64,000 bases of DNA from Piezodorus guildinii (lineage: Eukaryota; Arthropoda; Insecta; Hemiptera; Pentatomidae): assembly GCA_023052935.1 (NCBI GenBank), contig CM041292.1, forward strand, positions 202,019,799 to 202,083,798. The letters are read 5' to 3'. Under the pieces are notes generated by a model, which was not told the DNA's origin, did not search any database, and saw nothing but the letters and a program-made list of their open reading frames with translations. Every line of letters starts with the position of its first letter. The stretch's first letter is position 1. The translations under genes and the position numbers were made by a program. Of this stretch, positions 22,352-33,094 are shown one piece after another.

Positions 22352-22614
22352 GGGATCACTTGTAGCTGGGTGGCTAGCGTAACAGCCTCCCATGCTAAAG
22401 GTCACGGGTTCAAACCCGCAGGTGGTCCTAGGATTTTTTAATGGGAGTCCTTCGTAGGGGACGTTAAAAGGTGGTCCCGAGCCTGTGCGATGTCAGGTAC
22501 TCGTTAAAGATCTCTATTCTAATAAAACCTGGATAGGCAAAATTTAGGACTCCCACTGTAGCATCGTCCGATTAGCCATAGTAGCATAAAGTGACGTTAA
22601 ATAAATAAACAAAC
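22352..22614 (+). mobile_element. SINE-A copy
   Basis: Complete head (GGGATCACTTGTAGCTGGG, GTGGCTAGCGTAACAGCC) with a good B box (GGTTCAAACCC). The body has a small deletion (TTTTTTAATGGGAGTCCTTCG), and the tail is GACGTTAAATAAATAAAC. It sits after an A run and before another A-rich stretch, so the target duplication is unclear. Confidence 0.93.
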
Positions 22615-22908
22615 AAATTAAAAAAAAAATATTTGGAAAGGAAAAAAATATCTATTAAAATATATAATAGTAATAAAATCTAAACAAATTAATCGTTAAA
22701 CTACAAATATGAAAACATTTCTAATTTGCTTTTATATAGAAACCACTTCTGAGTTAAAAGTAAAATAGCGTTTTCTATTATTTTTTATTTTTAGGCCTAC
22801 CCTAAGGACTACATCAGTTCACTAATATAATTTTGAATTGTTTTTTCCTTCTTTTCGAACTATCTTTCAGCATGTTTTTGACATTTTATAAAAAAAAATG
22901 CTAAATAA

Positions 22909-25251
22909 ATGAGGGGAGTTAGACTGATTCTTTGGAGTGCGAATGGCATACTATCCCGTAAAAACGAACAAGAAATTTTTTTAGCTGACAATGACATAGA
23001 CGTTGCTTTGCTCACTGAAACTCACTTGACGAAGACCATGCAGTTCCACATACCGTCCTACGTCACCTACAGGACTGACCATCCTTCAAACAAAGCTAAA
23101 GGGGGTACTCTCATTCTGATAAAGTGCTCTATCAGCCACTACTTTAGTTCCTCAGAAGGCAATGAGAGAATCCAGTGTACTTCAATTGTGTTGGATATGC
23201 AGCATTTTAAAATTACTATTGCAGCTCTTTATTGCCCTCCAGGTAAAACATTATCGTTTAAAATATTGGACAATCTGCTAAATTCATTTGGCCAAACATT
23301 TATATGTGGCGGGGATTTCAACGCCAAAAATCAAGTATGGGGCAGCCGAACAACAAACTCTAGGGGTAGAGCTCTTCAGAATGCAGTTATAGGCCGAAAC
23401 TGTAAATTTTTATTCCCAAGTTCACCAACTTATTGGCCCACAGATACGAACAGGATTCCAGACGTACTAGACTTCTTTATTACTAAGGGACTGAACTTAC
23501 AGCATTGTGATATCACAAACCTCACTGACCTATCATCTGATCATTCCCCTCTTTTGATGACGATGAACTTAAAACCAGTTGCTAGGATTCCAGGTCCGAC
23601 GTTGACAACTGGAAAAACGGACTGGTGCAGGTTTAGGGCATTAATCGAAAACTCGTTATCCCTCAACACAAAGATACGTACACCGGAAGACTTGGATGAT
23701 GCAGTGCAGCTCCTGACACAAACTGTTCAAAATGCTGCCTGGGGCTCCTCTATTCCCTATAAGGAAACAGAGCACCATCAAAATATGGAATTTCTTCCAC
23801 CACACATTCGACACCTAATTGAACTGAAACGAAAAGCGCGAAAAACTTGGCAAAAGACTCGTTATCCCACTGACAAACGTAAATTTAATCGACTAACAAG
23901 AGAACTTCACAACGAAATTAGACAGGCAAAGACTGAAAGATTTGATAAATTTTTAAACAGTTTGACTACTTCTGACAACATACTTTGGAAAGCGACAAAA
24001 CGCATACTGGACCATCATAATGTCTCGCATCCTGTTCGACAGCCTGATGGTTCTTGGGCGAAATCTGATGCTCAAAAGGCTGAATTGTTTGCTAGGCACT
24101 TAGAAGAGACATTTAAACCGCACTCTGATATCAGCGACCAACTTACAAATGAACTAGTGTCACACCACGTTAACATACCTTTACCGATGACTCTCCCGCC
24201 AAAGGCAATACATCCTAATGAAGATTGTGATTTTATCGCCAAATTACCAAACAAAAAAGCCCCAGGTTATGACTTAATTTCAAATTTTATACTAAAGAAC
24301 TTACCTTGCCATCGATTAGTAGACTACATTTCGAATGCTTTAGAGTCTAAAAAATATTGCCCAGGGGTTTTTCTCGATATTAGTCAAGCATTCGATAAGG
24401 TGTGGCATGAAGGATTGCTTTCCAAGCTCAAAAATTTGCTCCCTCCGACTTATTATTTAATATTACTCTCTTACTTGACAGACCGACACTTTACTGTAAA
24501 AGAGGGAGACGCATTTTCTGGAATAAAACGTGTTCAAGCAGGGATCCCACAAGGCAGTGTACTGGGACCGTTACTATTTAATATCTACACGGCAGACTTA
24601 CCAGAAAATGACCACACCTTACTAGCCACTTTTGCAGACGATACAGCTCTTTTGACATCCCATCAAAACCCAATTCTGGCATCCTTCATGTTGCAAAATC
24701 ACATTGATGATTTATCCAGTTGGGCTAATAGGTGGAAAGTGAAAATAAACCAATCAAAGAGTCTATTTATCGTTTTCACGCTCAATCATGGGGATTGCCC
24801 AGCAGTCTATTTTGAGGCTAAACCCATTCCGACATCAGATGAAGAACGATATTTGGGACTGTACTTAGACAAAAGACTGACATGGAGGACCCACATTAGA
24901 CTTAAAAGACAACAACTGAACAGACGATTTGGACTACTATCCCGTCTGCTTGACAAACGATCCAAATTATCCGTGAACACCAAACTTACTATTTACAAAG
25001 TACTGATCAAACCATTATGGACATACGGGATAGAGCTATGGGGATCTGCCAAATATTCTAACATCCAAATTATTCAGACCCTTCAATCGAAAATATTGCG
25101 AAACATCGTGGATGCGCCGTTTTATGTAACCAACGAATTACTTCACAAGGACTTGGACATACTCACAGTTTCAGGAACAGCCACAGAATATTATAAAATA
25201 TTTCATGACAGACTGACTTACAACATGAACCCATGGACCCCAAACACTTAA
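22909..25251 (+). CDS. LINE ORF2: endonuclease and (deleted) reverse transcriptase
   Basis: 780 codons. Residues 1-215 form an APE-type endonuclease: LILWSANG (6-13), the catalytic-Glu block LLTETHL (34-40), GGDFNAK (134-140) and SSDHSPLL (209-216). This domain would nick target DNA. From about 430 the reverse transcriptase starts with KKAPGYD, but LKNLPC (to 467) runs directly into HRLVDYIS. In Jockey-type ORF2 proteins about 85-95 residues lie between these points, including the KPGK, SYRPISLL and FGFR blocks. The catalytic blocks FLDISQAFD (488-496), QGSVLGPLLF and TFADDTALL (574-582) and the C-terminal LWGSAK block remain. The frame stays open across the loss. RT activity is unlikely, while the endonuclease looks intact. 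A frameshift removes the last 30-40 residues of the usual C-terminus. Confidence 0.9.
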   Translation: MRGVRLILWSANGILSRKNEQEIFLADNDIDVALLTETHLTKTMQFHIPSYVTYRTDHPSNKAKGGTLILIKCSISHYFSSSEGNERIQCTSIVLDMQHFKITIAALYCPPGKTLSFKILDNLLNSFGQTFICGGDFNAKNQVWGSRTTNSRGRALQNAVIGRNCKFLFPSSPTYWPTDTNRIPDVLDFFITKGLNLQHCDITNLTDLSSDHSPLLMTMNLKPVARIPGPTLTTGKTDWCRFRALIENSLSLNTKIRTPEDLDDAVQLLTQTVQNAAWGSSIPYKETEHHQNMEFLPPHIRHLIELKRKARKTWQKTRYPTDKRKFNRLTRELHNEIRQAKTERFDKFLNSLTTSDNILWKATKRILDHHNVSHPVRQPDGSWAKSDAQKAELFARHLEETFKPHSDISDQLTNELVSHHVNIPLPMTLPPKAIHPNEDCDFIAKLPNKKAPGYDLISNFILKNLPCHRLVDYISNALESKKYCPGVFLDISQAFDKVWHEGLLSKLKNLLPPTYYLILLSYLTDRHFTVKEGDAFSGIKRVQAGIPQGSVLGPLLFNIYTADLPENDHTLLATFADDTALLTSHQNPILASFMLQNHIDDLSSWANRWKVKINQSKSLFIVFTLNHGDCPAVYFEAKPIPTSDEERYLGLYLDKRLTWRTHIRLKRQQLNRRFGLLSRLLDKRSKLSVNTKLTIYKVLIKPLWTYGIELWGSAKYSNIQIIQTLQSKILRNIVDAPFYVTNELLHKDLDILTVSGTATEYYKIFHDRLTYNMNPWTPNT

Positions 25252-25427
25252 ATCCTACACGAACCCGTACAACCCACCCCGACGACTTTTGAGGCGGTGG
25301 CCTAGAGATGCCTTGCTTTAACCGACTTTCGGAAGTCGTCATATTTGCTTATTGCAATTTTTTTTTTGCAGATAGCAAATAACATTAAAGCTCAAACAAA
25401 AACGATTGTAAAAAAAAAAAAAAAAAA
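22909..25427 (+). mobile_element. J1 Jockey-like LINE, ORF2 plus 3' UTR and poly(A)
   Basis: Non-LTR retrotransposon consisting of ORF2 (22909-25251), a short frameshifted C-terminal extension and a roughly 100-base 3' UTR ending in a 17-base A run (25411-25427). After the stop, the expected family tail (NPYNPPRRLLRRWPRDAL) is still visible in another frame at about 25264-25318. No ORF1 was recognised in the 290 bases upstream, so the copy is probably 5'-truncated at or near the ORF2 start. A second J1 copy lies at 45761-46474. Confidence 0.9.
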
Positions 25428-25695
25428 TCTTTCACCAAGTGACTTAGAGCCATCATTCTCTCTTTTGACCAGATTTTCTCTCTTTTTTCCTTTCGGAAGA
25501 CAGAAATTGTTAACCCTTATTTCACTTCAGTTCTAAATATGTTGTTTTCCTGCCTGTAAGTCTCCCATGTATTTTTCGTCCTCCTAAAATCATCCGTATT
25601 TTATTTGAGGAGCGAGCATAGAGTACCTCGGGTTTTACTATGTGTTTGTGCATCGGTTTTGTGTTCCTGGAGATGGATTTTTTATTGTAAATATT

Positions 25696-25830
25696 TTTAT
25701 AGGGGAGAAGCCGATTCCGGGTGCAGTTAACAAAACACTTGACTGAGCAGAAAAATTAATTTATTTGTGTCAACGTTTCGCCCTAAACTTTATAACTTAA
25801 AGTTGATTGCACCCGGAATCTCCCCCTATA
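25696..25830. repeat. Small inverted-repeat element related to the LINE tails
   Basis: Imperfect inverted repeats TATAGGGGAGAAGCCGATTC/CGGGTGCAGTTAAC (25699-25731) and GTTGATTGCACCCGGAATCT/CCCCCTATA (25802-25830) enclose a stretch whose complement reads TTTAGGGCGAAACGTTGACA. That stretch resembles the GGCCGAAACGTCGG part of the motifs at 12449 and 15451, and GCACCC matches their ends. The CTGANGA half of the motif is absent. Confidence 0.5.
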
Positions 25831-25839
25831 TATACACAC

Positions 25840-26815
25840 ACTGTCAATGGGAAAATGCTCAGCAACTTAAGATTTGCGGACGATATATGTCTAATATCTC
25901 CGGACATGAACGGCCTAAGGCGGATGATAGAGGAAATAGTAGGCATTTGCAAAAAATATGGACTTAATATAAATACAGCAAAAACTAAAATCATGACAAC
26001 CTCAATAAAAATACCAGTTTATGCTAACAATAGTAAAATAGAATATGTAGAGGAGTACATTTACTTAGGGCAGACGATATCATTTAGAGAAAATATGAAT
26101 AAGGATATAGAAAGAAGAGTTAAGCTCGGGTGGTGCAAATATTGGTCTCTCTAAAAGATCTTCAAAAGCAATCTATCACTAGATCTTAAAACCAAAGTTC
26201 TTACCACATGTGTATATCTCACGGTTCTCTATGGGGCTCAAACCTGGGAACTTACAAGAAAACTCGACCGGAGGCTGAATGCAGCTTCTAAGAAGTTTAA
26301 CGTTTATTCAGAAAAGGGAGAGAATATAAAACAAAAATATTCTTCAGAAAGTGAATATTAAAAGTCTAAGGGTTGAGGCACATCGATTAAAATGGAGCTG
26401 GGTTGGGCACTTGGCCAGGCTGAAAGACGAAAGATGGACCAGAGCTTGCACGGAGTGGATCCCGAGAGAGGACAGCAGGCAGAGGGGGCGGTCACATCGC
26501 AGGTGGAGGGACGAATTGACGCAGACTGTTGGCGAAAACTGGTGGCTGGTTGCGAGGGACAAATCCTGGTGGGTAAACGTTTTAAAAAATATTTAATTGG
26601 TGTTTGATTTTGGTGTATTTTTCAAGGACTCTGTTTTGTTTTTTGTTTTTTTAGAGTTTTGTATTTTATAATTATTTGTATTTTTCTTTCTTTGGATTAT
26701 TTGCTTTTTTTTTCAATATTTTATTATTTCTAACTATAGCCAACTTCTATAAATTCCTCACTATGGGAGAGGCTTTTGTAAATATGATGCCAATAAAGCT
26801 ATTATTATTATTATA
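25840..26815 (+). pseudogene. RTE-like LINE, 5'-truncated 3' part
   Basis: Starts at the reverse transcriptase catalytic block LRFADDICLIS (about 25870-25900) and continues with CKKYGLNINTAKTKIM, EYVEEYIYLGQTIS and RRVKLGW. A frame break follows, then KVLTTCVYLTVLYGAQTWEL, then a second break, and RLKWSWVGHLARLKDERWTR with WIPREDSRQRGRSHRRWRDE. This is the standard order of an RTE-type (craniofacial-development-protein-2-like) RT C-terminus. The 3' UTR of about 220 bases ends in CAATAAAGCTATTATTATTATTAT. At least three frame disruptions and the missing N-terminus make it inactive. Confidence 0.85.
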
Positions 26816-27853
26816 TACAAAAAGTCAACCATTCTCAGTTCACTGTAAATATTTGTATTCAGCTTGTTGGCTAATCTCATTTTGCAGATTCTTTGGTTTA
26901 TTACATAATTTTTGAGAGATTGTTTTTCTTAAGTTTTGCCTTAATATTTAATTAAGTCAATCAGAGAGAAGAGAGTGGTAAATTCCCATTTAGATCGGCT
27001 GCTCAACTTAACTGAGTTGCTATTAGTACTCTGCATACTGATCAATCATGAAGGCAATCTTTAACAAATAAAAAATGGAAGATATATTTCCAAATAAACA
27101 TATTAGCCATATTATTTATGTTGAAATCAGTCTTGGAAAATTTACAAATCCAGGCTTGCCTTAATATATATGGTGGTGCAAGAAGCCCAGTGAGCCCAGG
27201 ATTAATTAGTGATGATAATTATAATTCATGAATAGGAGCAAACTGATTTGGATTTTTTCCTATAGGATTTGTTTTCCAATCATTAAACATATAAGGCAAA
27301 CCGTACAGTCACGAAATGAATTTGGCTTGAAAGATGACGTCTAAACACTCTAGATCACCACTGTCTCACCTCTTCCAACGAAAAAAGAATCATTTGAAAA
27401 CTCAATGACCCATTGATATAATTTTTTTAACCTGATCGATAGTCAAAAACGGTTGTTACCTCACGGCCCTCTAAAGTTATTAACATGCAGGATTACATCC
27501 GAGTAGGGAGGTACAGGGCCTAAACCAACACAGTAAACACGAAGTAGCGATGTCGGACATCCGAAACCCAACTAATGGAGTCAACACACACCGCGTGGAT
27601 GATGGGCAGTCCCCGTGGGTTTTTAGATATGCAGACGCGGCAGCTGACTGCTAGCCTGTGTTGACAATTGTAATGTTATCTTAAGCTTAGAGGATAATTA
27701 GGAAGGACAGGGGTGGCTGATCCGCATTGTACGGCTCGGCTATCCTAACATCTCTAATCCGGTATCAGCCGTCCCTCAATACTTGCCATGATTGAGGATT
27801 TAAGTCTTATTACATGCTTTAGCAAGTGTTAATTGTTTTTATAATTGAATACA
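26816..27853. other. Unassigned sequence, higher-GC part 27440-27800
   Basis: 26816-27430 is AT-rich with no recognised feature. 27440-27800 is balanced in composition, unique within the window and free of long frames (contains GCGGCAGCTGACTGCTAGCC, GGTGGCTGATCCGCATTGT). It is a candidate remnant of ancestral unique DNA. Confidence 0.45.
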
Positions 27854-28509
27854 TTTTTACTTTCACTTACTATATATAGTAAGGGGAAGTATTGCGATCG
27901 TGAAAATTTTCGAATTCCAGTTTTCAACGGAAATACACGTTTTAGGGTCCCCTGAGTCCAAATAACCAAGTCCCGCAAAAAGGTCTGTGTGTGTGTGTGT
28001 GTATGTGTGGTAACTCCCGGGCGGAAACGGTAAGTCCTATAAAACTGAAATTTCATATTTAAGACAACTATACGCCCAAGACGTGACAAAACTTTTTTCA
28101 TCAAATGAGTCTACCAGAAGAGGCACTTTATACCATGCATTTTGCACCTTTTTTCGATTTTCTCAAAAACGGTTCCGACGATTTTGATTAAACTCGATAT
28201 ATCAATGTAAAATTTAATGGGCTTTAATATCATGTAGGTTTTATTCTGATTAAAATGGTCTGACAGGGCTTAAATGCCGATATTTTAAATTCTCTTTCTC
28301 TAAAGTACCTTTAATTTTGTAGATTCAATAAAAATAACTATATTATCTTGTTGACGCTGATGAAAAACAGGTAAATATATAAATTGAATAAATTCGATAC
28401 CCAACTAAAGGAGAAAACAGAAAAAAATATTTTTTTAATGCAATTTTTTTGTTTTAGAACATAAGAGCAGTAATATACATGTATGATATACCGTTGGAAA
28501 GCTAAAGAT
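27854..28509 (+). mobile_element. RA element, 3'-truncated copy
   Basis: Begins TTTTTACTTTCACTTAC with the perfect palindrome, has an 18-base (GT)n tract at 27984-28001, and stops at GTTGGAAAGCTAAAGATC. Confidence 0.9.
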
Positions 28510-28999
28510 CTCCACTTTTTATGTTTCTAATTTATGAAGGTCGTTTGGAATGAAAGAGTATCCATATTTATAAACGAATGTATTTCACTCCCTTTTCTGG
28601 TCATCGCAGTATCTAAAAAATGATTGCAGTTGTGAAGCTGGACTTTTTCCTGGAGGTTCGTCTTATCGTCCAGTGGCATGGATTTGGGAAAATTCGTCCT
28701 CTAAGAGAATGAAAAAAATATATTCCTAAAACGTAAAACAAAGATGGTTTTCGAATAAATCAGAAACTATACATCTCCTGAAAAAATATAAGTACTCTTC
28801 TTCGGTTTTATGATTGATTTGTTTTGATTAAGTTTATTGTATGTAATAAAACTCTGGTGCGCGTAACAAATGACTTTCACTTACTTCCGTTATCAATATT
28901 TATGAAATAAAGTGCTATTTCACTCGATTTTCTGGTCTTCGCAGTTTCTCAAAAATTACTATAGTTGTGAACTTTTCCTGTAGGTTCGTCTTACAGTCT
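28510..28999. repeat. Diverged direct repeats and an RA end fragment
   Basis: 28590-28680 (CTTTTCTGGTCATCGCAG, GGAGGTTCGTCTTATCG) and 28918-28998 (GATTTTCTGGTCTTCGCAG, GTAGGTTCGTCTTACAG) are diverged direct repeats of an unidentified sequence. Between them, 28854-28895 (CTCTGGTGCGCGTAACAAAT, GACTTTCACTTACTTCCG) matches the non-palindromic RA terminus in reverse orientation. Confidence 0.6.
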
Positions 29000-29640
29000 A
29001 GATGCAGAGAATCAAATTAAACGTTAATAAATCTCACCAAATAACCTTTACCCTTCGTCGTAAACCTATGACATTCTGCCCAACAGTATCCTTCAATATC
29101 TCCCCTCTTGTCCCGGTTGAACAGATCCGATACCCAGGACTGCACCTGAACAAACATCTTACATGGAACATTCATAAAAGACTGAAAAGACAAGAAACTG
29201 CTCTACGTTTTCGACTTCTTCAACACTTATTGGACAAATGCGCAAACCTTCCGCTTAACTAGAAAAGACTCATCTACATGACTATCATAAGACCGATATG
29301 TGCTTAAGGAGTAGAGATTTAGGGCTCTAATAAACCATAAAATTAACCCTGTCTCCGATCCTTAGAATCAAAAATCCTTCGAAAAATCCTCAATGCTCCT
29401 TATTTTTTTGACAAATAAACTCATCCATATATGTTCCTTAAATGTTTCCTATGTTGCTGACTTGGCCCGAACCAGGTACCACTCCTTTCATGAAAAACTC
29501 CATTCTCACTCTAACCCACTAGTTTCAATCCTTGCTTCCTCTACAATCCCTCAAAATCCTCCGAAGCGCCTGAAAAGAAGATGGCCCCGAGACCTGAGCT
29601 GCCAATGGGTAGTAATGAAAAGCGGAAAAAACTAAGAGAT
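29000..29640 (+). pseudogene. J2 Jockey-like LINE, 3' fragment
   Basis: Encodes LNVNKSHQITFTLRRKPM, then GLHLNKHLTWNIHKRLKRQE and LLQHLLDKCANLPLN. A broken stretch containing the KILRKILNAP block follows, then LNVSYVADLARTRYHSFHEK and PPKRLKRRWPRDLS. The copy lies wholly downstream of the FADD motif. Stops and frameshifts are frequent. It is followed by AT-rich sequence with weak similarity to the far part of RA (AACTAAGAGATTGTTCTAG, about 29625-29700). Confidence 0.82.
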
Positions 29641-30189
29641 TGTTCTAGATAATGACGTAATCGATTATTTAATTAAACGCATATTTTAATCTCTAACTTA
29701 ATTTCAAAGTTCTTCTCTTCATTATCTAAATCTCCGTCCGTGATAGTTAAAATGCTTCTTATTTGATTCGGAAGCTTATCAAGCCAGAGAGTTTTGATCC
29801 ATTTTTCAGGAAATTCCGACGTAGCTAATCCCTTCCTTGTAACGTCTCTATTTACGTTACATAATTATTTATTTAAATAAGTGCTAGCCCAGCGGAGGGG
29901 GAGTGAGTAGTAACCATTTTTGACTTGAAACTTCTTTATTTTCACATCAGGTAATTGAACCTAAAAGGTTAAAATACAATTTTATAATAAATCACATTTA
30001 GAACGCTTACTGTAAACAAAAAAAAATACTAAACATCAAAGATAAACTTACCCCTACGGGTTCAATATTGACTAATATATCAAAACAAAACTAACATAAT
30101 AAACATGTATCATAAACTGAACATGACTAAGATACATAACCAATAACACCACCAATGTTTTTGTAACCTCCCTTAATTTAAATACTTTT
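29641..30189. other. Unassigned AT-rich sequence
   Basis: Apart from the possible diverged RA scrap at its start, nothing recognisable was found. Confidence 0.45.
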
Positions 30190-30657
30190 TAATTAAAAGA
30201 TCAGCTGATTTCATCAGAGCGAGGGTTTGTTCCAACCCTAGTATTTGTCAGCTGTGACATCCTTTTCCTCAGAAGCTGACTTGGTTTCATGTCACCAATG
30301 TCCAAGCCGCTGATTAATTTTCGTATTTGACAATCTTTATTTTCCCTGTAAATAGTTATTAACATTTGTTTGGCTCCAGTATACTTATCTTTTTCCTCCG
30401 ATTTTACCAAGTCCAAAATATTTTCTACCGTTTTTAAATCTAATTAAGCCATTAAGTAATTAAAGCTGGTCTCTTCCCAGGTTACATTCGAAAGCTCGAA
30501 CTGTGCCTCGGCTTGGCAAAACCATATTTGGGGCTTTTCCACCCAGAACGGGGGCAATAGCTACCCTGTCTACATGTAAGTTAGGTTTGATCTCACCTTT
30601 TTCGCCAACATCAGTATTTCCGCTTCCACTCTGCGACATCGTGAACGTCGGGGTCAC
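30190..30657 (-). pseudogene. Gypsy-like LTR retrotransposon gag fragment
   Basis: Minus strand, reading from 30657 down. The stretch around 30500-30545 encodes PFWVEKPQIWF and QAEAQFEL in one frame, the hallmark N-terminal block of Gypsy-group Gag. A neighbouring frame holds the preceding residues, so there is a frameshift between them. A stop interrupts just after the FNYLMA block (about 30450). Downstream, 30416-30201 encodes KYTGAKQMLITIYRE and IRKLISGLDIGDMKPSQLLR, again matching Gag order. The fragment is cut at its upstream end by MITE-G. Gag would form the virus-like particle of the element; this copy is dead. Confidence 0.75.
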
Positions 30658-31814
30658 CAATTGAGACGTTGATTTCCAAAAAGTACTAAAGGACATTTTT
30701 TTCAAAGTTGATATTTTCACATATTTGTATTCTAATGGTTTAGTTTTATCTAAATCCGTCATCAAATTTTATCTAAAAAATATAAAAATCCTTTAAAAAA
30801 GTATTTAAAAATGGCATTTCATTCCAAAAGGTACTAAATCCACATTTAATTTCATTCCAAAAACTACTATATCCATGTTTCGTTCCAAAAGGTACTATAT
30901 CCTATGTAAACAGATATAACCTTTCCTTTCATTTCCTTCCAAAAGGTACTATATTTCCTACTATACGGCAGAAGCACCTAACCCCGTAATATATCACCAT
31001 TAATTTATTGTTTTCATCATTGTATGCATTTTATTGATTCATTTAGCACGTCTTTAATCACCGTTATTATTTTAGTCACTGCTTTTAACCTAATAATCAG
31101 TTTTCAGGCTATGTGAAACAACTTAGTTGCATCGCTTTGATTCTTTTAGGTTGTCAATTAATTAAGTTTTTTCATATTATTTCTCCTTGCAGAAACATAA
31201 ATTTAATTTACAATTTTTTTAGAAACTCACATTTTAATATAATAATGGTATTTGATGCAGCAAATAGTTGGAATTAGCATTCCACGAACTTGCTAAATAT
31301 GTGAAGAAAATCCGTGCATGATCTAACTTAGTTGTCGATTTTTTTATGTAAAATAAAAGCTCAAAAGTTATTATTTATCAGTATCTATTGTTAAATATTG
31401 TTTACACGGAGTTAATAATATAGATAAATTTGCTAAATTCACACAAATAGTAAATAATAGTTCAAGACAAAGTTCATAATAACATACTTTGTTATTATAG
31501 TGCCATAAATAGATAAATTGTTCTTTGAATATTCACTTTCTTTATGAATAATAGATATTCTTCCAAAAAGTACTATATTCCTTTTAATTCTTTCCAAAAA
31601 GTACTATATCCATATTATATTGTTTGAAATCATCGAAAAAGTGCAATAATTTGGAAAAATGATTTGGTAACACACTTAAAAATCAACTTTTGATTTTAAT
31701 AAAAAAATAATCACGTAAATTGGTCCAGTAATAATATAAATGACAGATTTTTGCGTTTCCTGTAAAATTCTCTAAAGTGGATATAGTACCTTTTGGAAAT
31801 CAACGTCTCAATTG
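30658..31814 (+). mobile_element. MITE-G, full-length copy
   Basis: Termini are CAATTGAGACGTTGATTTCC and its inverse, extended inward by the AAAAAGTACTA / TAGTACCTTTT motif, giving TIRs of about 30 bp. Near both ends the motif TTCCAAAAGGTACTATATCC recurs in variants (about 30672, 30823, 30850, 30881, 30932, 31561, 31590, and the inverted terminal one at 31780). There is no coding capacity. A second partial copy lies inverted at 62830-63497, and isolated right ends lie near 51.6, 54.9, 58.0 and 58.6 kb. Confidence 0.82.
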
Positions 31815-31915
31815 TTGCTGTCTTTAAATTTAATCAAATAAATCAGCTTAACATTAAAAATATTGTTTTTTATTTCGCATATTACATTATAACGTAAAAA
31901 TGTTTAACTTCTCTA

Positions 31916-32180
31916 GGGATCACTTGTAGCTAGGTGGTTAGCACAACAACCTCCTATGCCAAGGTCACGATTTGAAACCGCAGGTGGTCCTCGTATTTTC
32001 TAATAGGAGTAAAAAATCCTTAGTTATGCCGTCCTTCGAAGGGAACGTTAAAAGGTGGTCCCGAGCCTGTGCGATGTCAGGTACTCGTTAAAGATCCCTA
32101 TCCTAATAAAACCTGGATAGGCAAAATTTAGGACTCCCACTGTAGCATCGTCCAATTAGCTATTAAATAAATAAACAAAC
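31916..32180 (+). mobile_element. SINE-A copy
   Basis: Complete head (GGGATCACTTGTAGCTAGG), degraded B box (GATTTGAAACC), body, and a short deletion before the tail (CCAATTAGCTATTAAATAAA). Its 3' end abuts the LTR element at 32185. Confidence 0.92.
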
Positions 32181-32184
32181 ATAC

Positions 32185-32690
32185 TGTCGGATTTAAACCT
32201 CCTCCGGGATTATTATAAAGATAACTATTGTGCACATAATATTTTGCAATTAATGTTACCCGGGTCAGGGTCTCTGTTTCCACACAGGAAAGGCGGGCAT
32301 GCACGCTCCAGACGGAATTAGCCCCACCATTTAAAGAATTTACTTCTGTGGGGCTCCCCCGGAGTTTCTCTCTTCCTCATCTGACTTCAGCCCTGAACGG
32401 ATCTACATCCCGAGCCAGATAGAGTAGCCGCCCTCAACGGATCACCGTCCCGAGTTAGACGCAGCGGCCGCTATATCGAGATCAGGACCGACGGAGCGCG
32501 GACCGATGACTTCCCGGAAGACGAGACTGAGGACGCCGCCCGCCAGTCGTAAATATTAACAGGGACCTGACCCAGTAATTATAAACATTGTAAATCAATA
32601 AACACTTTAAACGAACTTACTTCTTTTTTTGTTAAGGCACGATAAAGGGCTCCCGGTGGTAAAGCACTTACCGGGCCCCCAAATTGTACA
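32185..32690 (+). repeat. LTR, left
   Basis: Starts TGTCGGATTTAAACC and ends CAAATTGTACA. It aligns along its length with the solo LTR at 7647-8654 (GTTTCCACACAGGAAAGG, GGGCATGCACGCTCCAGACG, ACTTACCGGGCCCCCAAA). It contains an extra near-duplicate of the CTGAACGGATC...CGAGCCAGA segment (about 32390-32470). Confidence 0.88.
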
Positions 32691-32693
32691 AAA

Positions 32694-32711
32694 TGGTGTC
32701 CCGGGTGAGGA
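32694..32711 (+). other. Primer-binding-like site
   Basis: TGGTGTCCCGGGTGAGGA starts three bases after the LTR and begins with TGG, complementary to a tRNA 3' CCA end, as expected for minus-strand priming. I did not identify the tRNA. Confidence 0.6.
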
Positions 32712-33094
32712 ACCGTGTAACGCGTACCGCCCATCAGGTTAAATTATTTAACAATTAATAATTAAATTTAAACTGAAATTTGAATTTAAAATAAAAATTT
32801 ATTACGAGCTAACATTACGTTTGAAGTCGGGATGTTTTTAAGAGCCTTAATTCCACCGTAATTTATTATCCAATTTAATAAACAGTCTCCATGCATGTTG
32901 TTGGTGTTAATGTTTAAAAGTTATTTATTTATATGAATGCATGTTTATTCAACGTATTATTAAATGGTTAAGAAATATTTATTCAGATTTAAGACATATT
33001 TATTTAGATTTTGAAAAATATTTATTTAGATTTAGGGCTTATTTATTTAGATTTAAGAAATATTTATCTAGACTCCATTTAATATTTATATTTA

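Noticed and set aside
22909..25251. A host gene of endonuclease/reverse transcriptase type
   Set aside because: Domain order, the FADD block, the poly(A) tail and many truncated relatives in the window identify it as a LINE.
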